Shown here: positions 45,372-56,339 of the stretch, piece by piece
Position numbering within the stretch: the stretch's first letter is position 1
How the letters are laid out: each line of letters starts with the position of its first letter
NCBI RefSeq assembly: GCF_016808335.1
Contig: NC_053148.1
Span: 563,001 to 627,000, forward strand
Source of the DNA: Panicum virgatum
Lineage: Eukaryota > Streptophyta > Magnoliopsida > Poales > Poaceae
DNA: 64,000 bases
Direction: 5' to 3'
Position numbers and translations under genes: made by a program
The notes under the pieces: generated by a model
Told to the model about the DNA's origin: nothing
Database searches by the model: none
What the model saw: the letters and a program-made list of their open reading frames with translations, nothing else

Positions 45372-46181
45372 TCAATAGAAGTTGTTGGATCCCTGGTAGC
45401 AGATCCCTGTGCTCCATCCGGCGGGGATGGCGTCGTCGACGACGATGGTCTGCTGCGGCGAGCTGTAGCTGGTCATCTTGACGACGAGCCCCTGCGCGTT
45501 GCCCAGCGCGGCGAAGACCTGGTACGTGATGCCCCAGTTGTGGGTGGCGTGCACGTAGTTGCAGTCGGGGTCCCCGGCGCGCTTGACGGCCAGGTCGCTG
45601 ACGTCGCCGCCGCCGGCGACGTTCATGACGTAGACGAGCAGCCAGTAGTAGTTGCCCTGCAGGCAGAGCCTGAGGCCGCCGGGCCGCTGGCACGGGACGC
45701 GGCGGAACTGGACGGGGATGATGCCGGCGACCCGCTGGGCGAGGCGGTAGAAGGAGGGCGGCGCCATGTCCAAGTGCTGCCGCGGCGGGTTGCACCAGCC
45801 GCCGTTGTCGCTGGGGAGGTACCAGTTGGGCGGGCAGAGGTTGGTGCCGGTGACGACGACCGACGGCGAGCCGGGGTTGCACCAGCGGGAGCCGACGCAG
45901 CGGATCTCGTAGCACTGGCCGCACCCGTTGCCCTGCGCGAAGAGCGGCGTGCTCAGCGCCGCCGTGTAGGTGGAGTAGAGGGACAGGATGTCGTTGGCGC
46001 CGAAGCCGCAGGCGCCGCCGAAGTCTGCTCCCAGGCCGGAGTCGTCGCCGTAGAAGGTGGCGCTGCCGTCTTGCCAGTCCGACGCCGTGAAGGGCTGCTG
46101 CTGCTGGTAGTAGGCGCTCGCCAGTTGTGCTGCGGCTGCCATGACCAACAATGCAGCCACGACGATCGGCGGCGTCGCCAT
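45372..46181 (-). CDS. EXPA: Alpha-expansin
   Basis: An intronless gene for a 269-residue secreted protein that loosens cell walls by disrupting cellulose-hemicellulose contacts without hydrolysis. A signal peptide (MATPPIVVAALLVMAAAAQ) is followed by a short YQQQQ segment, then the six-cysteine double-psi beta-barrel domain (ATFYGDD, GGACGFG, CGQCYEIRC, then GTNLCPPNW). The GGWCNPP insertion marks the alpha class. The second domain (CBM63-like) starts near YWLLVYVMNVAGGGDV and ends GWSTGICYQG. The HFD motif is HLD here; the Asp is kept, and the protein is somewhat diverged from typical EXPA members. The start at 46181 was chosen because it gives the signal peptide; an in-frame upstream ATG at 46355 precedes the TATA box. 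No disruption was seen. Confidence 0.94.
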   Translation of the reverse strand: MATPPIVVAALLVMAAAAQLASAYYQQQQPFTASDWQDGSATFYGDDSGLGADFGGACGFGANDILSLYSTYTAALSTPLFAQGNGCGQCYEIRCVGSRWCNPGSPSVVVTGTNLCPPNWYLPSDNGGWCNPPRQHLDMAPPSFYRLAQRVAGIIPVQFRRVPCQRPGGLRLCLQGNYYWLLVYVMNVAGGGDVSDLAVKRAGDPDCNYVHATHNWGITYQVFAALGNAQGLVVKMTSYSSPQQTIVVDDAIPAGWSTGICYQGSNNFY

Positions 46182-46236
46182 GGCAGACGATGGACTGCAA
46201 CTGCTACCTGATGGCCGGACGGATGATGCGTACGTG

Positions 46237-46242
46237 TTTATA
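46237..46242 (-). promoter_or_regulatory. TATA box of the expansin gene
   Basis: TATAAA on the minus strand, about 56 bp upstream of the ATG at 46181. This implies a short leader and rules out the upstream in-frame ATG at 46355. Confidence 0.65.
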
Positions 46243-46259
46243 AGAGCGCGCGCGCGGAT

Positions 46260-46787
46260 CGGATCATTTGGCCGGCCGGAACTAACGTACTTGTTGGCCA
46301 GCACGTTGAGAACGAACGAACCAAGTTGAGATGGACGATGGAAGACTGTATGCACGTTGACACTTACATCGATGATACAGTATGATTGATTTTCAAATTT
46401 GTTTTCTTTCTCATGTCTCCCCGTACTATACCGAAATGAAATTTATTTAAATATAATATAATGCCAAATAATCTAGGTCAATAGAAGAGGGCAACAACAT
46501 GCAAGGCACGCACGCTTCTATCGTATATATGTATGTATGCCAGGTGTGTGGTTCAATTCGATCTCTTTCTTCTTTCTGAGCTATATATAATACATTTTAA
46601 TTAATTAGATTACCACCGTACCCCCTCTTTGTTTTATCTCATTACCGACATCTTCCGTCTCACAGTCGTTATTGTATTTTCATATTATTATTATTTTGTT
46701 CCATGAGTTCTATTATTGAATGAACATTTTTATCTGCAGAGCTAGCTTGGACATTGATCGTCAGTTGACCTACTCATGGATCTCACA
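46260..46787. other. Upstream region of the expansin gene
   Basis: AT-rich, with no second gene seen. It is bounded by a SINE at 46801. Confidence 0.4.
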
Positions 46788-46800
46788 AAATAAAGCAAAC

Positions 46801-47076
46801 AATAGCTCAGCTTGTAAGATTCCTATGGTGGGACCTGCCCACCCGGGTTTAAGTCCTAGACTCGATATTGGTGCTCGTAGTTTTCTAAATTTATTGTAGA
46901 ATTTAACTAACGTACTTTTCAGTGATAGGTGGTGTGCCCGTCGACAACAAGGTGTCTATGCGACTTTATCAATTTTAAAGATTTACCAGTTCAGTCGAGA
47001 TGTGTTCATATAGGTAGGGTAACATATGTGCAGTGTATGGAGTGAGTGTGCGTGCATATTTGCGCTATGTTTCTTT
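46801..47076 (+). mobile_element. Diverged Au-like SINE
   Basis: The tRNA-like head has an A box around TAGCTCAGCTTG (46803-46814). The position of the B box, CCCGGGTTTAAGTCCTAGAC, is mutated from GGTTCGA. Next come TCGATATTGGTGCTCG and a CAGTGATAGG...TGCCCGTC body known from grass Au-like SINEs. Imperfect flanks AAATAAAGCAAAC (46788-46800) and AAATAAAACAAAG (47077-47089) may be the aged TSD. It differs in sequence from the SINE at 3030. Confidence 0.65.
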
Positions 47077-47089
47077 AAATAAAACAAAG

Positions 47090-47778
47090 CAGTGCACCAT
47101 AACCGCTATGGGCTGCCTAGTTTGCGTGGGGCCGAAATAAGCATCATCGATCTAGCTGTCTGCGTAGTAGGCCACTATGTTGGGTCTTGATTCAAACGAT
47201 TTTCATTGGGTAAAGTCTATTTTACTTCTACCTCCCTTAAGCTTAAATGCTTAATTTTTCACCTCAAACTGCTGGAGAAGATTATTTTTCCCTGCTGGGC
47301 TGTTTTGTCCTTAGATTTATTTATGGTGCGCTGACAATGTTACATGTAAGCCTAACTATGTTGGCAATTTCGTTTTTTATTTTATTTTCAATCATTTTCT
47401 TTTTTTTCCGCCTTGTCTTGTCTTGCCTTTCCTTCCTCAACTAACGTTCTTCTTTTAGCTCGAGGCCTAGGAGGATAGGACAGTACCATTACAACTTGGT
47501 TTATTTGTTGCATGGTTTCAGGTCAGGAAGAGTATTACTTATGCATCACACACCATATAATATAATCTGTTGATGTCATCCGTTAATACTACTTATGACG
47601 GCCGGTAATAATGGTAGTGCATGGTACACAATAAAATAGTCCAAATTAAAATCAACAGTAGTATATATATAATATATATAGGGTCTCGATAATCCTTTGT
47701 GCAAAGTACAAGATACTCCGTTGAGGCACAAATGAGTGACATTTTGCGTTTGTTGCATGCAATCAACCATTTAACTCT
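47090..47778. other. No feature recognised
   Basis: AT-rich DNA with T-rich runs around 47380-47410 and a TATATATA run near 47660; no gene was seen. Confidence 0.4.
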
Positions 47779-47779
47779 T

Positions 47780-47837
47780 TTTGCAAACTACATTCTATAT
47801 TTTTTTTGAGGAAAAAACATAGAATGTAGTTTGCAAA
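47780..47837. repeat. Perfect inverted repeat with 19-bp arms
   Basis: TTTGCAAACTACATTCTAT (47780-47798) and its exact reverse complement (47819-47837) are separated by 20 bp. A third partial copy, ACATTCTATATG, follows at about 47840. It could be the core of a small foldback MITE; no TSD was identified. Confidence 0.8.
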
Positions 47838-47949
47838 ATACATTCTATATGTATTTATTTTTAACCATATAAAACTAGTTGGATTATTAGATTTATATCA
47901 AGAAGTACTTCTATTAAAAAAATAAATTTGTTATGATTCACAAAAAAAG

Positions 47950-48300
47950 GTGCATCAGCCAATCAGTTCACCGGGAATTGGTGGACAATATGCCCTCGTG
48001 AACGTTTACATCACACCGAGAACCTCTAAGTTCTCTTGCGTCAGGGTTTGGGTGGCCCACCAAGAAGCTGGCACAAAGTTTTCCATCCATACAAATATCT
48101 TTGCTGACTTTTCTTTGTTGCAGGTTGCAGCCAACATTATTAGCAACATTATTTGTTTAATTTTTGTTCTCCTAATATATGCATCAATTAATATATATGT
48201 TGGGGATTATGCCAGGCTGGGATCAAACGTGGCTGGATTAAGGCCTTTCGTACCCTCTAACATGGTTTTATTCAGTTGCTCCCGCAACGTAGGGACCTAA
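47950..48300 (+). CDS. Unrecognised 116-codon open frame
   Basis: The frame runs from MHQPISSPGIGGQYALVN to CSRNVGT. Blocks QYALVNVYITP and VRVWVAHQEAG, and GDYARL further on, faintly recall plant neprosin-domain proteins. The middle (NIISNIICLIFVLLIYASI) is hydrophobic and looks like translated intron or AT-rich DNA. It may be a remnant of a gene with a retained intron (GTT/CAG sites near 48120). I cannot assign a function. Confidence 0.22.
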   Translation: MHQPISSPGIGGQYALVNVYITPRTSKFSCVRVWVAHQEAGTKFSIHTNIFADFSLLQVAANIISNIICLIFVLLIYASINIYVGDYARLGSNVAGLRPFVPSNMVLFSCSRNVGT

Positions 48301-48539
48301 ATTTCTCCACTTTCCTGTAATAGTGTTTCTGTTTTCTCTTGTGATGAGAATCTAAAAAAATGGGTAGTGATAAAAGCAAGTGTAAACATGAATTTAAAGG
48401 TATGCCGGACTTACATGAAAATAATATGGTGTTGCAAAACAAAGGTAGTGATACAGTAGCACTGGTTTATCTGGTAGCCATCGGAATTTCTGGTGACCAT
48501 GCACCGGAATAATCGACTCCTTAGTATCTTGTTAATTCA

Positions 48540-49640
48540 CTATGTGTTTGGAATTCATGGGAAAAATCACAGTGGCACCAGTTTAACCGACGGCCCTATT
48601 GGAGCATTCACCGGAGCATCATTCAGAGAGCATGTCAAGAGCGCAGCAGCCAGGTGTTCAGCACCGGATGAACCGATGTAGCATTGGAGCAACGCACCAG
48701 AGCAATGACGTCAGCACTACAATACCACGAGCAGACAGAGCTTCATCACCGGTTTATCCGATGCCCCGTTGGCGCGAAGCGTCGGAGCAATGACACAATC
48801 CTGCCACTGTGTCAGCTGCCCAACGGCTATTATTCAGGCCCAGTGTGACCGGTTCTTCCAATGCCCCCCATCGGATCTTCGGATGTCCTACGCAGAAAAT
48901 AGACAATGGCCACAAAGGCCAGTTTGAGTTGGAGGGCTATATATATGCCTCACTCCGGGCATTTGAAGCGAGCTGGAGTTCAGGAAAACCCCATACACAT
49001 TGAAGAACACCTCCAAGCCATCCAAATGCAAAGTCATCACATCTTTAGTCCTTAGCACACATTTGTGATTGTTAGAGCTAGATTAGCTCAAGTTTGAGTG
49101 TGAGAGCAAAGATTGTGTGCCTTGTGTGCTGTGCTTGAGAGCTACACAAGCTTGTATCTCATTGCGCCGGCCATCGTTGGAGTCTTGGTGGCTCGCCGGA
49201 ATGTCTTCGACCCTCCGGCTTGGTGTGGAGCGGCGTCGACATCTTTGTGCAGGGGACGTGGAGACCCCATTCTTCGTGGAGAAGCTCTTTAGTGGAAACC
49301 GGGGCCAAGGTGACCACGATGATGGACAAGCCTTGGTGGTGAGTCAAGAAGAGTCACAAAAGAGATTTGGTGGCCGAGAAGCAATACTCTCGATAGAGTG
49401 CTTCAACAACGTGGACTAGGGGTGGCTTAGTGCCTACGGATACCACAGGATAAATCTTCATGTCGAGAGTTTGCTTCTTCTCATCCCCTCTTTACGTTTC
49501 CGTATTTCATACTTGCAACTTGTGTGACTTTACTTTTTTATAGTAGCATCAAGCTAGGATTGGCTATATGTTGCATAACTCTTTTGGGATGAGGATTTCA
49601 CACTAGATGAAACATAGTTGCACATTTAGATAGCATGTTC
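48540..49640 (+). mobile_element. Sirevirus LTR and leader fragment, plus strand
   Basis: The same kind of sequence as other Sirevirus LTRs but in the opposite orientation. It has CACCGGTTTATCCGATG-type palindromes (48570-48860), a TATATATATG box (about 48941-48950), and the R-U5 part with GGCTTGGTGTGGAGCGGCG and GGGGACGTGGAGACCCC. It ends AGTTGCACATTTAGATAGC, then passes into unrelated GC-rich DNA. No TG/CA ends, PBS or TSD were identified, so it is a truncated fragment. Confidence 0.6.
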
Positions 49641-50057
49641 CACAACTCTAAAAAGGCCAGTCTAGCTCCTTCCACCGCGCCAGCCCAGCAGATGGTCTCG
49701 GCCTATCTAAACTTCCCTCACTTCCACGCGGGCTCCGCTTTGTCAGGTAATTCTTCTACCTCCACTCCACCTTTCCTCTTCCTCCTCCCTGAGTGCGCCC
49801 CTGCAGGCGGCAGCGGCGGCGGCGGGCGAGCTACAACCATGGGCGGTGACGAGCCCAGGAGGCGGTGGCGAGCCCCGGCCACGGGCGGTGGCGAGCTCAG
49901 GAGGTGGCGGCACCCCGCGGCGACGGTGTGGCGAGCAGCTGCGAGCTCTGGCCACGGGCGGCGGAGAGCCCATGAGGCGGCAACGCGCCCGATGATGGCG
50001 GCGGGTGGCTGTGAGCCCCGGCCACGGGTGCTGGCGAGCCCAGGAGGCGGCGGTGTG
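49641..50057. other. GC-rich DNA hosting the gag-only Sirevirus insertion (left part)
   Basis: GGCGGCGG-rich sequence with a compositional open frame. It continues at 56216 across the insertion (GGCGGCGGTGTG joins CCACGACGATGGGCGG). No gene was recognised. Confidence 0.4.
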
Positions 50058-51493
50058 TGTAAGGATCACCGGGGTGTCCGACCCTAGAGGGGGAGGGGGT
50101 GAATAGGGTCGCTAATCGCTTTCTATCCTATGGCTCAATCTATTTGCATAAGATAAACCTAATACATCCTACACATGCTAGTTATGACTAAAGTTTATCT
50201 ATGCTACTCTCTACTTACCTCTAAAAGACTTGCAACCTATAGACAATCATAATCAAACTAACTAGGAAAGTAAAGGCACGCAAGATAGAGTAAATGCGGA
50301 AACGTAATACGATAAGTAAAGAGGTGATGGAGAGAATATGCAAACTCCCGTGAAGACACCAAGACACATGATTTAACGTCGTTCGGTTAGGACACCAAGT
50401 CCCCCCTACGTTCACGGCCACTTGTCCAACACGAACAAGTGTGATGCTGAGTCTCTTCGCTTGATCACCGTCTTGCGTTCGCCACCAAGGCTCCCGGCAA
50501 GTAAAGGCTAAGTGACCCCAAGTCACCAGGACAAGGCCACCGCCACCGTCTCTCTCAAAGCGTCACCAACGGCACCGTCTTCACTATTGGAGCTTCTCAC
50601 CAAGAGGGGTCTCCTTCCCCGCACAAAGTGTCGTTGCCTCTCCACACCAAGTCAGAGGGTCACACGACGAGTACACGGTTGCTTGCCGCAGCAAGACTTT
50701 GCTCAAGGTTGATCTCGCAAGATCAAGTCCTCCCAAGCACTAAGCTTTTCAAGCTCACACTTGCACTAAGCTATTCTAAGATTGAATGTGGCACTAAGCT
50801 CAATATGGTGGATGGAGTTGATGTTGATCTTCAATAGAACTTCCAGAGTCTCCAACAACCTCAAATGACCCGGCCTTGGGGGTATATATAGGCAGCACAA
50901 GCAAATATAGCCGTTGGAGAAAAGCTGCCTGAAAAATACTTAACGCCGGTTAATCCGACGCACCTCCAATAGCCATCGTCGGTTCAACTGGTGATACTAA
51001 ATTGCCCGCCTCAAAAACTAGCCGTTACGTGTACGGGCAATCAACCGATGCTGCGTCGGTTTAACCGGTGAGTGTAGTTGTCCTGTGAACTCTGAAAAAC
51101 CAACTCTCTGGACAACTGCACCGACATTCATCAAGACCCAATGGTCGGTTCATCCGGTGTATAGACCTTGCCTCAGCTTCTGGGTCCATTGCACCGACAT
51201 ATTCAACTTCCCTAACGTCGGTTCAACTGGTGAAACCAAAATTCCTGGTGTGCTCCAAGTCAATGCACCGACATATGTGATTTTCTCAGCGTCGGTTCAA
51301 CCGGTGATACTAAAGTATCTCTGTCTTGATTTCTTTGACTTAGTTTCTTTGAGGGTTTTCAATCTTTTCATCCCTTGTACCTATAAACCTGATAATGATC
51401 ATCTTAACACATATATTAGTCCAAGTGTTGTGTGTGTCATCAATCGCCAAAACATTATATTGAAATATGGCATGAGAGGCCATTTTCGCTACA
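50058..51493 (-). repeat. 3' LTR of the gag-only element (1436 bp)
   Basis: On the plus strand it runs TGTAAGGATCACC to TTTTCGCTACA. It contains a TATATATA box (about 50881-50888) and about seven CGGTT-AACCGG palindromes between 50944 and 51305. It is 17 bp longer than its partner, owing to a 14-bp direct-repeat segment near 51338, a GT unit and one A. Confidence 0.93.
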
Positions 51494-52768
51494 ATCTCCC
51501 CCTTTTTGGTGATTGATGACAACACAACCAAAGCAAGCAAGATGAATTGCAAGAATATGAAATTGATACCAATTTGAAAAGTTATAAACTACTTAGCTTG
51601 CTCGGATGACATTTAAATGCTCATTTTAAAAGCTACCGGCATTAGATTAGTCCATAGGACGAAATACTTCCGGCTTGATAGCAATTGTGAAACAATGGCT
51701 TGTGGCCAATGTTTGACAATTGTGTGGTTTGAACCATATGAGCAATGAAATTTTTTTGTACCTTAGTCCATGGGATCATCAATTTGCACTTCTCCCCCAT
51801 ATTGACTAAGTACCTCCCCCTATCACCATGCATCCTTTTGCATTGCATTTTCCATTCCCCCCTTGCTAATGGCATCATTTACTCCAAACTATTTGCTTGC
51901 TTTTAGGGTACATTTCTCCCTCTTTGTCATCAAACACCTAAAAGCTTCATAACCACTAGCAACAAGGAGCATTAGTAGCAAAAGAAATTTACTAGTGATA
52001 GAGTGTTATACCCACTAACTTTGGCATATCTCCCTTTGTTTGAACAATCTCCCCCTTTTTCAAAGCTTGTGGCACCTCCTATCTTGACACCAATTGTGAC
52101 GCCAATTGTGACTTGTAGGAGTAGTGTTCAAAAAGAAATTTGAACTCCTGGAGATAGCTCTAGGTGACTACAACAAATAGCACTTGTAAAGCATATTAGT
52201 CACACAAACATAAGTTATAGAGTTAGCTCCCCCTAAATGTGTGCATTAGTGTTTGAATCACTTTAAACAAATATATGCACTTGTAATTCACATAATAGGG
52301 ATTTAACCTTATAACTTGCTAATCATGGCACCATAAGCAAGCAATTGATATCAAAAACATTTTTACCATGAATATGAGAGATATCAAATTGCAAGATATG
52401 CTATGGACGACATATGCCATGTGAGGAAAACAATTAAGCTCATGTAGATTGCAACAAGATATGATAAAGCATAGACAACCTACCATATGAAATTTCTAGG
52501 AAGGCATAACAAATGAAAGATACCAAAATTAAAGATAAGATCATGCATTCCTAGAGAGGCATTGAGCTACAATGATGTATGAAGGATATCAAATGAATTG
52601 AGATCATCCTTTTACCTTGCTCATTACCTCATATGTAGGGGAGGGGAATTTGGGTCACTAATCTTTAATCCACAGCTTGGCTTTAATTCAACTTTGCATG
52701 ATGCATCCCTACTCATGCATCTCAAACCTTGTCAAGCCTCCAAATTTCCCGTAGCACTTGTTTGGTGC
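51494..52768 (-). promoter_or_regulatory. Polypurine tract and PPT-like array of the gag-only element
   Basis: Next to the 3' LTR, the minus strand reads AAAAAGGGGGAGAT (51507-51494). Further purine tracts occur at about 51791-51798, 51813-51820, 52049-52060 and 52227-52234. Sireviruses are known for multiple polypurine tracts in this region. There is no coding sequence in this stretch. Confidence 0.65.
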
Positions 52769-54694
52769 CTAAGTCTTAGGGACCCAAACCTTTTGAGAGC
52801 CATCCATGGTATAAATAATATCCCTGGGCACCCAAATAGACCGGTTCCATCCATATGTTCTCCACCCCATGACATGAGCCACCACCTTGCCATTCTTCTT
52901 CTTTTCAAGTATGTAGTGGTTGCTCCTTTGCTTGTTCTTGTGGGTGGGCTTGGTGTACATGTATGAAGCCTTCAAGTATGGAGATGTGTTTTTCTTGATC
53001 TCCTTAGCCTTCTTGTGTCCCTTCTTGCTCTTGTTCGAGTTCTTGGGCTTGTCATTTTCTTTGCCCTCTTTCTCCTTGCATTGGTAGGACTTGTGGCCTT
53101 CTTTGCAACACTTGAAGCAAGTCACGGTTTCTCCCTTCTCAAGCTTCTTCACGCCCGCAGAGGTGTTATCTTGAGAAGGTTGGACTTGCTCTTGAGTGTA
53201 CTTTCATTTGAGCCACCTCAAGTCCGCCCTTAGCCTTTCTACCTCTTGTTTAAGCTCATCATTTTCCTTAGCAATGAGATCGTCACATGTTTCTACAATC
53301 ACATCCTCATTGCAAGGGGTTAGATCACAAGTGGTAGACGCATCTACCTTGACAATGGGAATAGCACAAGGAATATTGCAAGGAAAAGATTTATCCGATG
53401 ATGATTTACTTTTAGATTCAAGACTCTCATATTTTATTTTAAGCTCTTCATGCTCATTGTCTAACAAATTGTATTTGTTTAGCAAGTTCTCATATCTTGA
53501 GACAAATGAAGCATGAAGTTTTTCTTTACCCTTGAGAGCTTTGATTTCTTCATTTTGTTTAGTGAGATATTCTTGTTGATTATGGAGAAGTGTCATCATC
53601 TCACTAATTTCATCGGTTTGAACATCGGATTCATCATTGGAGGAGGAGTCATCACTTACATCGTTATTATCTTGTACCATGAGACACATGGGAGGTGGTG
53701 ATGATCTCCGAGGGCGATGGGTGGTGGAGCTCTTGGAATTTTTCTTGTGACTTGAGCTTTCACCACTTTTCTTGGGCTTGTAGATGGCGGAGAGAGCTTG
53801 AGATCTTGATTTGTTCTTTTTCTTCGCCATCTTCTCCATCCCAACCTCACTCCTTCTAATAAGAGTTTTGTACCCAAGCTCATAGAGCTCATGTACATGC
53901 TCGGCAATCTTGCGGTGATGGTATAGCACGGCCCTTAGATATTCTTCATCACTTGAACTTGATTCATCATCACTCTCATCCTCTTCTTCTTTTTCACTTG
54001 AGCTTGATGAGTCTTGTCGCCTTGGTTGATTTTTACATGAATGCTTGGCGGCGAGACTCTTTTTGCTTGAAGAAGAGGTGGACTCTTGCTCTTTCTTCTT
54101 TGTCATCCCCATACTATATTCATGGGCAATGATTTGATTGATGACTTGGTTAGGTGTAAGCTTGACCAAGTCTTCCTTTTGCAAGAGTGTATTGATGATG
54201 TCGTAGTCGGGCTTGCGAAGGCTTCAGAGAATCTTGCGGTTGATTTCTTCATCTTTAACTTGATTTAGACCTAAGGCATTAATTTCATTGACAAGAGTAT
54301 TTAATCATGAGTACATGTCATGAGCATTTTCATTGGGAAGTTGCTTAAAGCTACTAAGCTCCTCGCCGAGAATATGATATTTTTGATTGGCAACATCCTT
54401 TGTGCCCTCATGATTCTCGACAATTTGCTTCCATAGCTCATGAGCATTTTCATTTGCAAATACACGATTAAACACACTATCACATAGAGAAGACAATAGA
54501 ATTGATTTTGCAGTGGCATCATATTGTCTTTCGGCCTTAGTCTCATTTTTCTTGCCTAATTCGGTGACACGCCAAACATCAAGCCCACAGGCTTGGAGAT
54601 GTGCTTGCATAAGCACTTTCCATCGAGGAAAACCCGTGCCATAAAAAAACGGAGCTCTATCGGTACTCATCCCTTCCCCGGACATGATATTCAC
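52769..54694 (-). pseudogene. Sirevirus gag gene with three in-frame stops
   Basis: Three minus-strand frames belong to one gag. 54694-54305 is the N-terminal part (FYGTGFPRWKVLMQAHLQA, typical Copia gag). 54184-53204 is a central part with lysine/serine-rich and acidic segments and a coiled coil (MTLLHNQQEYLTKQNEEIK). 53152-52769 has the CCHC knuckle CFKCCKEGHKSYQC and ends WVPKT. TGA codons near 54304, 54227 and 53203 interrupt it; the first two sit where arginine codons are usual, fitting CGA to TGA change at methylated CpG. The gag frame ends where protease would begin in a complete relative. Confidence 0.85.
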
Positions 54695-54781
54695 TCGACG
54701 GTGAAGTCGACGGGTCTCCTACGAGCTTTCTCACAAGTTTACCAATGGAATTGGCTAAACCTCGTAAGAGGTGTGAGACCA

Positions 54782-54794
54782 GGCTCTGATACCA
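54782..54794 (-). other. Primer-binding site (initiator Met tRNA type)
   Basis: TGGTATCAGAGCC on the minus strand, three bases (ATT on that strand) past the end of the 5' LTR. This is the standard plant retrotransposon site complementary to tRNA-iMet. Confidence 0.9.
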
Positions 54795-54796
54795 AT

Positions 54797-56215
54797 TGTA
54801 AGGATCACCGTGGTGTCCGACCCTAGAGGGGGAGGGGGTGAATAGGGTCGCTAATCGCTTTCTATCCTAGGGCTTAATCTATTTGCATAAGATAAACCTA
54901 ACACGTCTTACACATGCTAGTTATGACTAAGGTTTATCTATGCTACTCTCTACTTACCCCTAAAAGACTTGCAACCTATAGCCAATCCTAATCAAACTAA
55001 CTAGGAAATTAAAGGCATGCAAGATAGAGTAAATGCGGAAACGTGATACGATAAGCAAAGAGGTGAGGGAGAGAATATGCAAACTCCCGTGAAGACACCA
55101 AGACACACGATTTAACATGGTTCGGTTAGGACACCAAGTCCCTCCCTACGTCCACGGCCACTTTCCAACACGAACAAGTGTGATGCCGAGTCTCTTCGCT
55201 TGATCACTGTCTTGCGTTCGCCACCAAGGCTCCCGGCAAGCAAAGGATAAGTGGCCCCAAGTCACCAAGACAAGGCCGCCGTCACTGTCTCTCTCAAAGC
55301 GTCACCAACGGCACCATCTTCACTATTGGAGCTTCTCACCAAGCGGGGTCTCCTTCCCCGCACAAAGTGTCGTTGCCTCTCCACACCAAGTCGGAGGGTC
55401 ACACGACGAGTACACGGTTGCTTGCCGCAGCAATACTTTGCTCAAGGTTGATCTCGCAAGATCAAGTCCTCCCAAGCACTAAGCTTTTCAAGCTCACACT
55501 TGCACTAAGCTATTCTAAGATTGAATGTGGCACTAAGCTCAATATGGTGGATGGAGTTGATGTTGATCTTCAATAGAACTTCCAGAGTCTCCAACAACCT
55601 CAAATGACCCGGCCTTGGGGGTATATATAGGCAGCACAAGCAAATATAGCCGTTGGAGAAAAGCTGCCTGAAAATACTTAACGCCGGTTAATCCGACGCA
55701 CCTCCAATAGCCATCGTCGGTTCAACCAGTGATACTAAACTGCCCGCCTAAAAAACTAGCCGTTACGTGTACGGGCAATCAACCGATGCTGCGTCGGTTT
55801 AACCGGTGAGTGTAGTTGTCCTGTGAACTCTGAAAACCCAACTCTCTGGACAACTGCACCGACGTTCATCAAGACCCAATCGTCGGTTCATCCGGTGTAT
55901 AGACCTTGCCTCAGCTTCTGGGTCCATTGCACGGACGTATTCAACTTCCCTAATGTCGGTTCAACCGGTGAAACCAAAATTCCTGGTGTGCTCCAAGTCA
56001 ATGCACCGACGTATGTGATTTTCTCAGCGTCGGTTCAACTGGTGATACTAAAGTATCTCTGTCTTGATTTCTTTGAGGGTTTTCAATCTTTTCATCCCTT
56101 GGACCTATAAACCTGATAATGATCATCTTAACACATATATTAGTCCAAGTGTTGTGTGTCATCAATCGCCAAAACATTATATTGAAATATGGCATGAGAG
56201 GCCATTTTCGCTACA
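54797..56215 (-). repeat. 5' LTR of the gag-only element (1419 bp)
   Basis: Same ends as 50058-51493. Differences are scattered single bases and the indels listed there, so insertion is fairly young. The TATATATA box is at about 55621-55628. Confidence 0.93.
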
Positions 56216-56339
56216 GTGTGCCACGACGATGGGCGGCGGAGAGCTCGACGGCGGCTTCGGGAGCACAGCTCGGTGGTGAGCCCTACGGGCGGCCTCCTGT
56301 TGTTTACTTTTTCTTATTTTTGTGTGAAAGGATATGGGA

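Larger units (their letters stand above)
50058..56215 (-). mobile_element. Gag-only (TR-GAG-like) Sirevirus derivative, complete with TSD
   Basis: A 6158-bp element is flanked by GTGTG at 50053-50057 and 56216-56220. Two LTRs enclose a 3.3-kb interior that encodes gag only. The interior begins with an initiator-Met-type primer-binding site at 54794-54782 and ends with a polypurine tract at 51507-51494. Protease, integrase, RT and RNase H are absent: after the end of gag comes non-coding DNA with several GGGGGAG tracts. It could only have moved using proteins from autonomous relatives. Related non-autonomous plant elements are called TR-GAG. Confidence 0.9.

Noticed and set aside
45270..46211. 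A 313-codon plus-strand frame opposite the expansin gene
   Set aside because: Antisense shadow of the GC-rich expansin coding sequence; Ala/Val/Gly-rich with no domain.
49635..50087. 150-codon plus-strand frame before the gag-only element
   Set aside because: It is a glycine/arginine/alanine-rich compositional frame and runs across the LTR border.
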